From Opisthorchis felineus (taxonomy: Eukaryota > Platyhelminthes > Trematoda > Opisthorchiida > Opisthorchiidae): a DNA stretch of 64,000 bases. The translations under genes and the position numbers were made by a program. The stretch is from assembly GCA_004794785.1 (NCBI GenBank), contig SJOL01001128.1:4494-68493 (forward strand), written 5' to 3'. The notes under the pieces were generated by a model. That model saw only the letters and a program-made list of their open reading frames with translations. It had not been told where the DNA came from and did not search any database. Numbering within the stretch: position 1 is the first letter of the stretch; each line of letters begins with the position of its first letter. Shown here piece after piece: positions 23,682 through 35,400 of this stretch.

Positions 23682-24378
23682 TTAGTATTTCTGTTGGGAG
23701 GTACTGTCCTTCACATGCATCGGTGAGTAAATTGGGTCTAGTTCAACACGTCGGTTGATCGAATCCATCGTGGAGTACCATGCTTCTAGATGTTCCCTTC
23801 CTTGTCTCGTGCCTCTGCACGTCAAGACTTTTAAGTTCTCCGGATTCAGTTTGTGAACTTCTTGGTTTTTGTGGTTATCAAGGATAAAGTGTCTTGTCTT
23901 CTGATAGTAGCATTGTGCTCTTTCATTTGCGTGCATAATTTCTTCCCAGTTTGTTCACCGTAGAAGTTGTTGCAGCTGTTGCAGTTGATTTGGTATATCA
24001 CATTATTTCTGTTGGTTTTGTCAGTGTGGCTCATCGTTCTTGAAATCAGTTTCCGTAAAGTGACATTCGGTTTTGTGGCTAGGAGAATTCCTTTTTGAGC
24101 TTATAATCTGGGTTTGGATGCAGGTATACTCTTGACGCAAGTACCCATGAGATTGCGTTTTCCTTCTGTTGCTATTGCTGAGATGTCCTCTTCTTCAAGC
24201 CTGTCTCTATAATAGTACTTGGATATCCATTTTTCTGGAACATTCTGAGTAGATGGTTCTGCTCCCTCTTCCTTAGTTCTGTGTTGCTGTACGTGGTCAC
24301 GTGATTATTGAATAAGCAGGACACAGGGAAACAGAATGACCAACGGAGCCACCCTACCGAACAATCAATCGTAATCAA
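23682..24378 (-). pseudogene. PLE reverse transcriptase end plus GIY-YIG endonuclease
   Basis: Three minus frames in order give, first, KREQNHLLRMFQKNGYPSTI, the C-terminal part of a PLE RT. Next come ILLATKPNVTLRKL and NNVIYQINCNSCNNFYGEQT with GKKL and KEHNATIRRQDTLSLI, a GIY-YIG-type nuclease. In it NVIYQI stands for the GIY strand and FYGEQTG for YVGQTG, with a one-residue insertion. Last comes a C-terminal region with REHLEAWYSTMDSINRR, as in other PLEs. Frameshifts separate the parts, so it is a pseudogene. Confidence 0.85.
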
Positions 24379-24560
24379 AGGTCAGCTCCAAAACTAGCAG
24401 CACGTATAGTATCACACTCAACACTACTCAAGGCACAACCGCCAACCCATCGCTACTTTCCGTCCGGCTCCCCCAATGCACTCATTATGTCACCTCGATT
24501 GTAAAACAAACTTTTGCAATCAAATCATCCAGCTCAACTCGGTGAACAAACCGACGACCA
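24310..24560 (+). repeat. PLE flanking repeat, right arm
   Basis: Contains GGACACAGGGAAACAG, ACCCTACCGAACAATCAATC, CCGTCCGGCTCCCCCAATGC, CACCTCGATTGTAAAACA and TGAACAAACCGACGACC, the same order as the inverted left arm. Confidence 0.75.
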
Positions 24561-25039
24561 TCCACGCCACCTGAGCTACCAACATGCTCCTCAATGGAGA
24601 GGCTTTCAGCTGGAAAAAGCCAACGCATTAATTAGAAATATATCAGGGCAACAAACCCAATGACGCGACGTAAAGGAGTCCCTGTGAAGCCGTGGCGTCA
24701 GTCGAAGAGCCTAGATGTCCCAGTGCATTTGAGGATTTTTTTTTCGGTTCAATCAATAGGGTTTCATTCTGGTCAGCACAGATGGATACATTTCATTCCA
24801 CACCGCCTCCGTTAAGTGTCTTCTTACAACATGACCCCGAATGGAGAATTTCAGCCTGAAAACACAATGCGAAGGCGCATTACAACCTGGTCAGCTTCGA
24901 CTGATGAAAGCCTACGACAGGTATAGGTTGCTATACTTCACGTGTCTAAATTCAAAACCAAAAGCTTTCTGGTTTGACAAGGTCACAGAAAGACCTCCAG
25001 AGAAGAAACAGGTTAAACTAATGTCAGATATATCTGCTT

Positions 25040-25290
25040 GACAGAAGACACTATTCAGAAGGTTGCTGAAAATTGGTTTGACGGTCCACGACTGGCATTG
25101 TCCTTTGTTGGGCTTACCAGGTAGGTGCAACTTCCCAGTTTCTCTCGACCTTGTGTTCTGCTTGAACATCAAGCTGTATGCAGTTCGCGAAATTCACTCA
25201 TTTACAAATTAACCTGGCATTAGCAGTGGACTCAACTGAATCCCAGCTTAATTTCTCGGTTATGATATCCTTCAACTGAATGTGTTGGCC
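25040..25290 (-). mobile_element. Family B hammerhead repeat, minus copy
   Basis: Plus strand shows the tail (GAAGGTTGCTGAAAATT), the ribozyme complement, then CACTCATTTACAAATTAACC and TTCTCGGTTATGATATCC. A plus-oriented family B fragment follows at 25300-25420, making an inverted pair. Confidence 0.65.
25080..25131 (-). ncRNA. Degenerate hammerhead motif, family B (copy B15)
   Basis: Minus strand: CACCTAC, CTGGTAA, GCCC...GGAC, AATGC, CAGTC, GTGGAC. The layout and stem I pairing (CAC/GTG) are visible, but both catalytic boxes are mutated. Confidence 0.5.
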
Positions 25291-25299
25291 ACCTAATTT

Positions 25300-25420
25300 T
25301 CCCGTCAAGAAAATATCCCGCGATATCGCACCAACTGAAACACGAAACGTCCTTTATGCAGGACACCCCTTTGGGGAATACCGTAAACGAAAGTTTCAGC
25401 AAGGATCCATTTGAGTCTCC
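25300..25420 (+). mobile_element. Family B repeat 5' fragment, plus
   Basis: Reads GATATCGCACCAACTGAAAC, then CCTTTATGCAGGAC and a CATTTGAGTCTCCC segment. Internally deleted, no ribozyme. Confidence 0.55.
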
Positions 25421-25744
25421 CAAGTTGGTTTTTGCAAAGCCCAACCGGACAGCTGTTATAATCATCTGACAACGTTCATTTGGTGCTGCATAGCAGTAAT
25501 AAATAGCCCATGTAGGTTGGCAGCTTGAACTCATTCCCTACATGTTGACGAGGTACATAAATTAATTAGACTAATTGAGGCAAAGACGCAGCATCGCTTT
25601 TAACTTTTTTGGCTTTGTGGAAACTTCGTTAGTTAGCTTTCCTCAAAGTTTATGCGGATTTACTCAGTGTGTTTACGGATAATTCATTAAATATCTCCGA
25701 ATGCGATGTGGGAGTTAAGTTAACAGAATGTTTGCTAAATGTTT

Positions 25745-25990
25745 ACGGTACTCAAAAACATCATGAACGAGAGGTTCAGCTGGGTTTCAGGTGAGTCTCC
25801 CACAAAACCAAATTGGTAGGCAAATTAGTGTAGTTCGCTAAGTTCGTGCAATTTGCTTTCACGCAGAATATAAGGTTAACGGAAACCCGGGGACTACGCC
25901 TAACTGATGAGCCCCAAGAAGGGCGAAACCGGTCATGGGCTGTCGAAGAATTTTCAGCAACCTTACGAGTAGTGCATTAAGTCTATATCC
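25745..25990 (+). mobile_element. Family B hammerhead repeat, well-preserved plus copy
   Basis: Contains CATCATGAACGAGAGGTTCA, GGTGAGTCTCCCACAAAACC, TAGTTCGCTAAGTTCGTGCA, AATATAAGGTTAACGG, the ribozyme and the tail TTTTCAGCAACCTTACGAG. Confidence 0.8.
25892..25944 (+). ncRNA. Hammerhead ribozyme, family B (copy B3), core intact
   Basis: GAC-TAC-GCCTAA, CTGATGA (25904-25910), stem II GCCC/GGGC with loop CAAGAA, GAAA (25925-25928), minimal stem III ACCGGT, GUC cleavage triplet ending at 25934, then ATGGGC-T-GTC. Stem I pairs GCCTA with TGGGC (one G-U), and outer GAC pairs with GTC across an internal loop. The only flaw is an A-A mismatch next to the core. This is a type I hammerhead with a two-pair stem III, the form known from Sm-alpha SINEs and PLEs. 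Confidence 0.87.
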
Positions 25991-26401
25991 TGTGCTACTC
26001 TTTAGGAGTATTATTAGACAGATGGATTGATTCGCAAATTAACATCAACAGGCTTGATAAGTTATCTGCCTTCCGAACAGAATATTTTACTGTCGTAGCA
26101 TTGTTGGCGGTAGCATTCCAAAGAAATGCTTTCTATCACATACTTTTTATTTGAGAAGTCACCGATAAATCCATAAGTCAGGCATAAAACCGAAATAAGA
26201 AAAATCCTCCGAAAAAACTCTTTCAGGTTTGAATTGCTGACGAACATCAATGTTACCTGACGCCGATTTCGTATAAACAGATCTGGAATGTTAATGTCTC
26301 TTCGGTACTAATGGATGTGTCCCAATGTTTTTCACCCCAGCCCCCTCCTTGGGGGGGGGTGAAAGTCGTTTAGGAGGCTGATAAATCTAGAAGACAAATT
26401 C

Positions 26402-26675
26402 CTACAGAGTGTACTGTTGTTTGTCATCAAAACAATGGCCTCTGTGATCGAAAGCACGTGATATTATTTGGCGGCAAGTTAAAAAATCGAACCGCCAAGG
26501 AAATGATTCCAACAAGTTAGATATTTTGAAATATGAATCTTCCGTATTGACAGCATCAGTACCCAGGTTGAATATGGAAACGAAGTTATCGCCCACTTGT
26601 TTAGCCGCTTCGTCTGCTACTTTGACCTTATTTTGTGAGCTTGGAGCGGAACGGAGCTTATCGAATTCAACCCAT
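26402..26675 (-). CDS. Possible exon, unrecognised
   Basis: A minus frame of about 90 codons reads NKVKVADEAAKQVGDNFVSI, then FNLGTDAVNTEDSYFKISNL and RFDFLTCRQIISRAFDHRGH, ending in a stop that overlaps a weak GTAGGA donor. Composition looks protein-like (mixed charged and hydrophobic residues, no low complexity). I do not recognise the family, and no flanking exon was found. Confidence 0.3.
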
Positions 26676-27139
26676 CAAAATAAACTGACAATACCGGTGT
26701 TTTGTAAACTTTTCTGGTGATGTGGACTTTTAGATTCCAGCATCCATGTATCAGGTCGCTGAAGAATTGCTATAAATTATGGTAGCTTTCTGAAATCGTT
26801 CTTCTAAAAATACTCAGTGGTCTTTGCTTGAATTATCCTCTTGGTGTATGTTCTGCAGTTCAGACTGAATGCCTGTGCTTTTAAATATCAGTTTCGGCTG
26901 GGTTATCCGCTCATGGACTCGAATAACACGTGTTAACATTATCTGTGGATACTTGTTTGTTTTACTCGCTTTAGAATCTCGTTAGAATCTACACTCATCT
27001 CCAACTTCATCTTAGTGTCAATCATATCGAACCCAGAAATCAATGCCGACTACTGACAAAAACTTTAAACTCATTAGAGGATCCATGTGACTTTGCTTCA
27101 TTCAGCTGTAGCACCCTTTCAGTGACTAACTGCCATGCC

Positions 27140-27270
27140 ACCCGAGGGAAGCACGAGGGCTGGGATACTGCCAGGTTGGCAAGGTTAGACAGGGAAAGTC
27201 GAGAAGAGAACCACGGACCTTCCGGTCAGTAAATTCGCGCTCTAACCAGTGAGCCATCTCGTTTTGCTTG
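27140..27270 (-). mobile_element. tRNA-derived SINE head (not family A or C)
   Basis: Minus strand reads GAGATGGCTCACTGGTTAGA with a good A-box (TGGCTCACTGG), then GGTCCGTGGTTCTCTTCTC as a degenerate B-box about 35 nt later, followed by non-tRNA sequence. A genuine tRNA fold is not apparent. Confidence 0.55.
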
Positions 27271-27424
27271 GGTTGGCATGTGCGTCAGGTTTTATAAAAA
27301 GTCAGACTAGTGGTGAATTTTCAGAATTATTCTTAACTATTAAACGATCTGCAAAGAAAAAGTAATAATTACAAAGCCATAGGCTTTGGGTTTCTACAAG
27401 TGATGCTTATAAAGCCGTAAAATA

Positions 27425-27470
27425 TTCCTACGGGCGTTTCGTCCTTGAAGGGTTCATCAAACGGATAATT
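27425..27470 (-). ncRNA. Hammerhead-like motif of a fourth type
   Basis: Minus strand: TTGATGA, ACCC-TTCAA-GGAC (would pair as GTCC/GGAC before decay), GAAAC, GCCC, GTA, GGAATATT. The order of boxes fits a hammerhead with a GUA triplet. Stem I pairing is only partial, and it is a single copy. Confidence 0.3.
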
Positions 27471-27957
27471 CAAGCCACTAGATAGGGAATTATCAGATCC
27501 TGTTTGAGGAACGTGAACTCTTGTGATCGCTTGGTGTTGGGGTTTATAACGTGAAATCTGACCTTGAAAACCAAGCATTCGAATGTCATCACTGTCACCA
27601 GGTGAGTCTCAGTCAATAAGAAATGTGTGGTCACCTATCTTCGATTTTCGATTAACATTGGTAACTTGCAACAACTCAGTGACTTGTTAATTCTCGGGTC
27701 CTCCCTAAAGCCTGTGAGGAACCTGGACAATTATTTGGCCAGTCCCTAGAAGTTGGCAGTGATGAGTTTCGAATTACCGACTGAGAACTCATCTTGACCA
27801 ACTACTGCCGTTTTGCATTATTACACATTATATCGACGATCGAATAGAAAAATAGTGTGAGCATCTGAAAATTATTCAAAAACAGCTGACCATCAACAAC
27901 CTGCGCTCCTTTTAACCTAAGTGTTCACATTGCTAGAACACAAATTTCACTCACCCG

Positions 27958-28225
27958 TCAGGGTTTCGTACCCAAGTAGTCTTTGACGTACGATGACAGG
28001 AAAGAAATACGGCTGATGGAAGTGCCAGAAGATCTGGGCATTTTCAACTGAAATTTTGTCAAGGATAAATTGTCATGCCTCCTGATGGCCGCATTGTCTT
28101 CTTTTATTCGTGCTCCTATTTCCTCCCAGTTTGTCCAACGTAGCATTTGTTGCAGTTGGTTGGACATACCACGTTGTTCCTCTTGGTTTTATCAACGCAT
28201 TCTTTCCGTCTTCAGGCCAGTTTCC
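27958..28225 (-). pseudogene. Second PLE fragment, GIY-YIG endonuclease
   Basis: Minus frames read DKTKRNNVVCPTNC, NKCYVGQTGRK, then, after a frameshift, IKEDNAAIRRHDNLSL. These align with DKTNRNNVIYQINCNSC and KEHNATIRRQDTLSL of the PLE at 23.7-24.4 kb, so the two are related elements. YVGQTG is intact here. Confidence 0.75.
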
Positions 28226-28420
28226 TTATCACTTTAGAAGGTCAATCCCGGCTAGCGGCACGTGTATTAACACACATGAACGACTGCTAAACGTACAAAC
28301 CCCGGCACACCATTACTCTACGTCCCATAACAACGAACTGTTGTTGTCAGCTCGATTAATAATGGAACGTTTGCGATTAAAGTATCTAGCTTAGTGAACA
28401 AACCTACCACCATCTAGGCT
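28226..28420 (+). repeat. PLE flanking repeat next to second PLE
   Basis: Contains CCCGGCTAGCGGCACGTGTA, TTGTCAGCTCGATTAATAAT and GTGAACAAACCTACCACC in the same orientation relative to the PLE as the right arm at 24.3 kb. Confidence 0.6.
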
Positions 28421-29132
28421 ACCTGAGATACCAAATTTCGCCTCAATATCAGGTCTCAGGGTTGCATATGTGCAGAACCATAGTGCGAACAAGTCCGTAT
28501 TTAAGATTCATCGAACTGATTAGCCGGCATTCTTGTTCACTGTGTTGGCACTGCAGGGTTTTGTTGTTTCAGCCTATCCGCCACTGGTTGACGGAAATGC
28601 GAAGTTTCATTCGGGCCCGACGATCAAGGTCACTTCCGTACCTCCCTCACCCACTCATTCGATCTGGAAACTGCTAAATGGCCCGAGGGTAGAACCTCAT
28701 ACAGAAAGTGAGGAACCGATTGATACAGCTGGTCCGCAGAATATCTTTGGACGTCTCTGAGCGATCAAGTTGGAACGAACATAACGTGAATATATAAATT
28801 TGCTGAAGTATTTTACGCATTGCATGCTGTTCGGATGGTTCAAAAAGCAAACAACCCTTGACTGACGTTTTATTGGCTAATTCACTTGTAACAAAAAACA
28901 CAAATCACCCAACATCTGCATTTTGAGTTGTGCGTTCAAAACATTCCGCCAGATCTGTTACAATAAACAACTTGAACCCCAAGCTGTCCGTGCGTTTGAT
29001 ATAAGCAACAAGACAGAGAAACCAAGAAGCTGTTGCACCGACTTTCCCAATAAGATGAACTGCACTACTCACAATAAGTGACTTTTTGGCAGAATGGAAG
29101 TTAATCTCGTGTTAAACGGACTACTGTTACTA
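28421..29132. other. No recognised gene
   Basis: Overlapping ORFs at 28462-28901 in several frames, none recognisable. Confidence 0.4.
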
Positions 29133-29134
29133 TA

Positions 29135-29170
<36 letters not shown>

Positions 29171-29172
29171 GT
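29133..29172. repeat. (AT)n microsatellite
   Basis: Two TA runs interrupted by one C. Confidence 0.95.
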
Positions 29173-29589
29173 TACTATACTATACTATATTATAATCAGG
29201 TTATCTATCCTACCTAACCCTCCATTCTCACAAGTATCTTGAAACGTGCCAGGTCTTAAGGCTAGGATAATATGGATGTTGCGACACGTGCAGTCAACGT
29301 TCATTTCTTGGCCCGAACATTTCGGTATTTCCAACCGGCTAATACCCTCCCCCCACCAAATCCCAAGTACTGTTATTTACCACGGTGGACATATGAATTA
29401 ATTTCAGTTACTTATTCATCTGCCTAAATTGGTGCTTTTCGGGTTCTGTCAATCTCGGTTTTGCAAGAAGTCGTTCGGTACTAAGATCGATCCGAATTAA
29501 TTTGGATTACCCATTTATTTTTGGCTAATCCGAACCAAACGGCACTGGGTATTCAAGTTGGTTCAAGTTGTTTACACAACATTATCTAT

Positions 29590-29800
29590 TGTGTAGACGT
29601 GAAACACTACACATAAGGTTGCTGAAAACTCTCCGACAGCTTACGACCGGTTTCGCTTTTTTTGGGGCTTATCAGGTAGGCGCAGTCCCCAAGTTTCTGT
29701 CAACTCTATATTCTCATGTTGCCAGAGACTCTATGGAGTTCCGTGAGGTGCACACTGCTGATGGGTTCCAGGTGTCTCCCGCAAAACTAAAATGGTTTGC
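29590..29800. mobile_element. Composite repeat: antisense family B ribozyme joined to sense family A start
   Basis: Plus strand reads the complement of a family B ribozyme (29635-29687), a linker containing GAGACTCTATGGAGTTCCGT, then GTGCACACTGCTGATGG, the 5' half of a family A hammerhead. It is truncated and switches to the family B body GGTGTCTCCCGCAAAAC. The same junction order occurs on the minus strand at 43.4-43.6 kb. Confidence 0.7.
29635..29687 (-). ncRNA. Hammerhead motif, family B (copy B8)
   Basis: Minus strand: GAC-TGC-GCCTAC, CTGATAA (G-to-A in the core), GCCCC...AGC, GAAAC, CGGTC, GTAAGC-T-GTC. Stem I has one mismatch. The core change suggests loss of activity. Confidence 0.7.
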
Positions 29801-29809
29801 AAAATAAAT

Positions 29810-32049
29810 AAATAAGGTGCAAAAGGACTCAATAAAATAGGGTGAGTTGAAAAGAATTAACACAACGTGTTTTTCTATCAAATGCATGTTTTTACCTGAC
29901 TAATGGAACACTCAGGAGAATCTCCGATCAATTACTCACGAACGTGCACGGCGGTTCAGATAACCTGATTCAGTTGCAGCCGTTTTGCGCTGATGGGGCA
30001 ATGCCTACTCGCTTATCTCGCATGTTACATGTCCGCGGTGTACAACCGGGTCTAGACAATGACACGCACTAGGGGTGAACTGTAAAAAGTGAAAAATTCA
30101 ATTCCAATATTTCTAATTCATTTGTGTCAATAAAATGACTGTCCAACCGGGGGGTAGTGGGTCCACTCCAGTCTTATTTCATCGATTTATGAAATGTGGG
30201 GATAACTCAGTGGTAATCACCTCAGCAGTATCAAGCTACAACGCGTTTCACGTAACCGATCGCTCTACACCTGATGCAGTTAAAATGAGCACAAAATGTC
30301 TTCATGCAATGTCCTAGCTTAATTGAAGAAACAGAGAGTTAATTTTAGCTGGTCTATTCTGCATAGGACCTGACACCCCAATAGTATTATTTTTTCAATG
30401 TCAGTATACCTCTCTGAGTTGTACATTCAGTGGATTCAGACTTGCTTATCTCATATTGGAACGTTCAAACTTAGAACTCACTGCTCAGATGCTATTTTGA
30501 GGTAATTGTACGATTACACATTGAGTGTACAGAGCAGCCGCTAGTTTGACTTCTGAGAGGCCAATAAGCAAGTCTTTGGGGTACACCCATTGTGTCCACA
30601 GAGGTGCATGCAAAATTTACAGTGTTTGTAATTTCATTTCATTTCATTTCACGGATCCTTAGGAACTGAACGGTTTTTGCTTAGTAGTTCCGCTGTCCCC
30701 ATATGGGATTATTGGTTTCTGACCACTCTGCCATACTTGGTCTTCAGCGATCGGTTTAAGGTTCACAAACCACCCAGTCCGAACTCCTCATAAACACGAG
30801 AAACCAAACACTTACTTAAACTTTTAGACTGTTGGTCTTGCCCCGAGCTTTGAGAAAAATGATTGCATTAGTCTGGTAATCTTCGCTGCCTGTTGGTCAT
30901 TCGACCCAACAAACTGATGAAGCGCTGGAAAGTGGCCCCACTCCCGTCTAAGTGTCGTCAGTGAAGTCAAAACGAAACAAAGTATCTCAAATGGAGATGA
31001 ACCAAAAGGAAACAAATTTATTCCCAAACTGCTGAAGGCCCGAAATTAAAGCCGCGAATGTTGAGCTGTACTTTTCAGAAAGTAGAAGACGTCGCTGAGA
31101 TTATAAACAGCACGCGGAATGTCTGCTGATCGATTTAGGACACGATCGCAGGGTTGGAGAACAAGGTGGCCTTGAACCTCGCAATAAACCTAATAGTAGC
31201 CGTCGCCTGTTTGCCAAAACACCACTATAACTGATTCCGAACTAAGTCCTAAAGTTCTAGAATTTAGCAAATATTGTTTTTTATGTTACTGACCTGTTCG
31301 ACGGGTCTAGAAAATAATTTTTGAGCTTCTCATCACCATTCGAGAACACATCATTAGTATGCAATTGGATTTAGGTTACCTCCTCTCGCCCTTCCGTCTA
31401 TATAACACTGCTGACATTAGTACTGTAGTATGCACGTAACGGAAGCAACAAGGGACGGTGATTCTTCGAAGGTAGGGGTTCACAACAATTTCTGTGGATG
31501 AAAAACAGAAAGAAAGCTCATGAGTCGAAGCCCAGTAAGCAAGGTTGTACATCACCAATACTTAGGTAAAAGTCAATCAAATTGGCAGACACCGTATACT
31601 ACAGTACCCCAAACTTAATTATTCTATTTTGAATGCGACCGTTCCATCACTTTTCGGATCAATTTGAGTTTGTATTTCACCATGTTCGCTTTTGATCACG
31701 CTTGATTAATTCCTAGTACTGTATTATTTCATTATTTTCCATTCCTCGTTACGATTGGTTTGCTGGTGATTCTGTTGTGCTGTCCCGTGGAAATCCTTTG
31801 CCCTGGTAGTTTACTCTGATCTATCCGTCTTGTACTCTACAATAGTTATTCTGACTGGACGTCCTGGAGTTGCATATGTGAACTTCGTTTGTGGTGGTTT
31901 TTCGTTAGCTCTTTGCTTATTTTATTGATACATTCTACGTTAAACAGTTCACAGCCTTGTTTAATCTCATTAGTTCTTTTATTAAACCACTATCAGTATG
32001 TTTCCATATCCATTTCAGTAGAATGCCACAATTCCATAACCACGCATTC
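29810..32049. other. No recognised gene
   Basis: Short ORFs and a four-fold TTTCA run at 30634-30656. Nothing else recognised. Confidence 0.4.
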
Positions 32050-32480
32050 TCTCCTCATTCTTGTTTGTATAGATCATTCCAGTTGAAATTAGGTTTATTG
32101 TCTTCATATAGTCGAGCTGATGTTCAGGGATTCTGATAGACAGACTTGTTCCAGTTGTTTTCACCCAGCGTTGCTCGCAGTCGTCGCTTTAAATTTCCTG
32201 TACGTCGTTCTTGGTTGTCGTCTTGCTTTAAAAAGTGCTTGCCGCATTATGTTGGCTGGTTTGCCGATACAGTTATCCCACATTCTCAGAAGAACCCGAA
32301 ATACCCTTGACAAGCAGAAGGGTGATTCTTCTGGCCTTTTGTTCTAGTCAGATTTCTCCTGATAAAATTCCTCTTAGAAACTTCTCAGCGGTGGCATTCT
32401 TCCTCAAACTTCAGTCCTGTAGTGTTGCTTTGTGTTTCATTCCGCTCGAATGATGTTAGAATACGGCCTTTCCTGTGACG
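32050..32480 (-). pseudogene. Third PLE fragment, GIY-YIG endonuclease
   Basis: Minus strand frame reads KGISGSSENVG (family: YIKGxSExxxR), then TTTKNDVQEI, a stop, and DDCEQRWVKTTGTSLSIRIP followed by EHQ. This fits the PLE order: NxVxYxI-C-xDC then YVGxTGxSLxxRxxEH. Stops and substitutions show it is old. All three PLE fragments are on the minus strand. Confidence 0.55.
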
Positions 32481-35400
32481 TTTTGGGTGTTTAATGCCCC
32501 AATTTGGATTTTAGTCCGTTTATGTTGGGCTTGCGTGAACTTCTATTTGTACCTGTATGTAATCGTTGCTCGTGTAATGACTACATGAAAGTATGTCCAT
32601 TTCCATCCTTTTCATTGTCTATTGTGAACTGAAGGTCATCAAATACATTGCCGTACAAAGTTGTCCCTCATTTCCGTTCACTTTTTTTGAAAAGTTTGAA
32701 GTTAGAAACAAAAATGGAAAAAAAGTGTTTTAGGAGCGGTAGATCCTAACACTGACAGTTCCATCGATGCCCCTTCCGGTAGCTCAAAATATTAACCAAA
32801 GTATGTGGTCAAGGCGATATCTATTGGTTATGCGATTTACTCCGTTTTAAAAACTCCTGGACCGAACGGGCAGTTCAGGTGCCAGAACAAGTAAACAGTG
32901 GGTCCACGTTGAGTGACACTATCCGTTTGCTATCATACATTTTATTACTACGATTTTTTCTGAATCATTTTCACGCATCGGTAGCCGGAGACTGAAATCC
33001 ACTGACAAAAGTCCTTTTTCCGGTTCACGCTTCTTACATCATCTACAGCTGCCTTCTGCTCTTTCTGGTGAACTCTATCGACTGACAAAATTGTAGTCTC
33101 AGTTTCCACTTGACTAGGACCCGGTGAACCACCTTAGTGTAGCGGGTATACTGGGGTGCAAAAGGAAACTACCCCCCCCCCTCCACCGGACTAACAGCTG
33201 CAATCACGAAGAAATACAGGAAGGTTCGTCAACATATCATCAACACATTTGCTAAAGGTACGCCGAACTAACCGATCGACATTTCACCATCGACCGATCA
33301 CCAAAAAGGATCATCAGGCTCTTTTGATCAGACAGTCCCATGAGCTATTCCCGTAATTTTTAGTGCCAATTTATTTCAACCTCTGATATTTTACGTTGAT
33401 TCACCAAGATTATGTTTCTTCAAGTTCTGAATTTGACTTTCCATGGTGCCTCTCACCTGATGATTGACACTTGCTTGATTTGACTTACTGGAAGTAAAAT
33501 TGTGGTGAAAAAACATGGGTGGTCCTGTCGCAACCAGAGCAGGCTAATACCACTTTGTCTGACTGGTTACTCTTGAGATAAAAAAACTATCCAATATCCC
33601 GTTGTGGCCCACTCGTTTGGCCAATTTGAATCGAAGCCGGGACTATCGATGATCTTATTTCAGCATACAATTCGTAGGGAAAAAAGTGGTTCACTTTTGA
33701 AAACACCCAGAATATTCGTCTGGTCATTCTACCGTTCAATACGAAGGGTGGTTTGTTTCCTCCGGTTGAAAATTAGAGGTCGCACTAACTAATCACCAAA
33801 ATTACCGTTTATTCATAGTAGTTAACAGATGAACTTAGTTGCACAGGATGCGGGGGTTTGAAACCATTTTCAAATCGCTGTGGCTCAATATTAGTATAAT
33901 AATCACCCGTTTCCAAATAATAACATTCTCGGGTTATTCCCTCAGCCCATATCCAGATTGGTGGTCGCTTTGTTTCGAATCAGGCTAGCAGATGTCGAAT
34001 GACCTCCAACCTGATGTCGTCATATAAACAAAGTTATGGGATCGATTGCGTTGTTATAAACAATGGTATGCCAAAATTGAAATTGTAACAGGCAGCTTAC
34101 AGCCTACAGTCGAAAGATGGGAATGGTGGTTTAGCATAAGATTAGTTCGTAACCTTTTTCTCAGACTCTGGTGGTCCGACACTGTTGCATTGTTTACTGA
34201 AGAGATATACATGTTCAATGTCCCTTTCAGTGCCTTGACTGCTTGCATTTAACAGACACCTATCCATTCGGTTGGGGGAACATGCATCTCAACTCCTGAC
34301 CAGCAGTTGACGAATTGGTTTCCTTCGTGAAGTGCAGTCATGCCAGTTTAGCATATTCTGTTTCAAAGTCAACGCAGCTATGTTTTCCTAGGTGGCTTGG
34401 AGATTTAGAGAGATCTTGCGAGGGGGACGCAATGATAGGCTACTAGCATCTCTGTGATCAATATATTTGAGTCACTTTCAGCTTCTTTCGCCGCCTATCC
34501 GAGCACTGTGCCCAACTCCAGTAATCTTGAAGTAACCAATACGCAATTGTAATCGTCCTGCGCCTGTCAGACTCACTGTCCCTTATTAGTCACCTTCATG
34601 TCACTCGAATGAGCAAAGCGGGGTCGTGGAGAGAAGCTTCTTCGGACAGGCATGTGGAGGTCACGAAGCTCATTCGTTTTTTCTCTATCTCGATTTACCT
34701 AATTTTCTGAAATACATAGAAACCTAACACAGTCACATTTAAATTTGACTTGATCTCCAAGTTCAACCCAAACATCAATACACAAGCGCTCCAAATAAGG
34801 GAAGAGTATGTGGTGTGGCCATTTTGATCGATCTAAACGATTGCAATACGTACCACTTTGAGAACATATAAAAGAACGTGCAAACTATCCGAGAAATGCA
34901 GAAATCTATAAAAAATAATCTTGAATACATGCGTTGCCTTTCTATAAGCAGGTAATGGTACATGATGTGACCACGATTCAAACTAGTGGTGACCCCACAA
35001 ACTAACTCAAATGCACAAAAGATAGTGAGTGGTAGTTGATCCGATGGCCGTTGACCTGCTCACCCGAACTACCAATATTTTGGCGCATTGACAAAGACAT
35101 TCAGTGATTTATGCTCTGACGGGCGTTAAAGACGCGGACAAAATTGCTCCACGCTGAGGAATTCCATCAGTAAGTGTTTCAACTGTGGCCTGTTTTGCGG
35201 GTGGTTGCTCCAAATGTTTCACGGTTTAAAGCTGGACAGACTGGATCCAACATCACTTTGTTTCCATAACCAGTTCGAAGAGTTCAAATTAAGGTTTGTC
35301 AGATCCATTCTGTCACCCGTCTTTATTTGTCATGCCTGAGAAAGTTGAGTTGCGCCTTTGCCCAGCCGAAAGCAATGAAAGTCGGAAAAGCTACTCTACA

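Larger units (their letters stand above)
23275..24560 (-). mobile_element. Penelope-like element with inverted flanking repeats
   Basis: A degraded PLE ORF end (23682-24378, minus) is flanked by copies of one repeat in opposite orientation: minus at 23275-23530 and plus at 24310-24560. PLE terminal repeats are known to occur in direct or inverted arrangement, and this is the inverted form. A solo copy of the repeat lies at 50415-50665, and a shorter one follows the second PLE at 28225-28420. The 5' part of the RT is missing. Confidence 0.75.
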
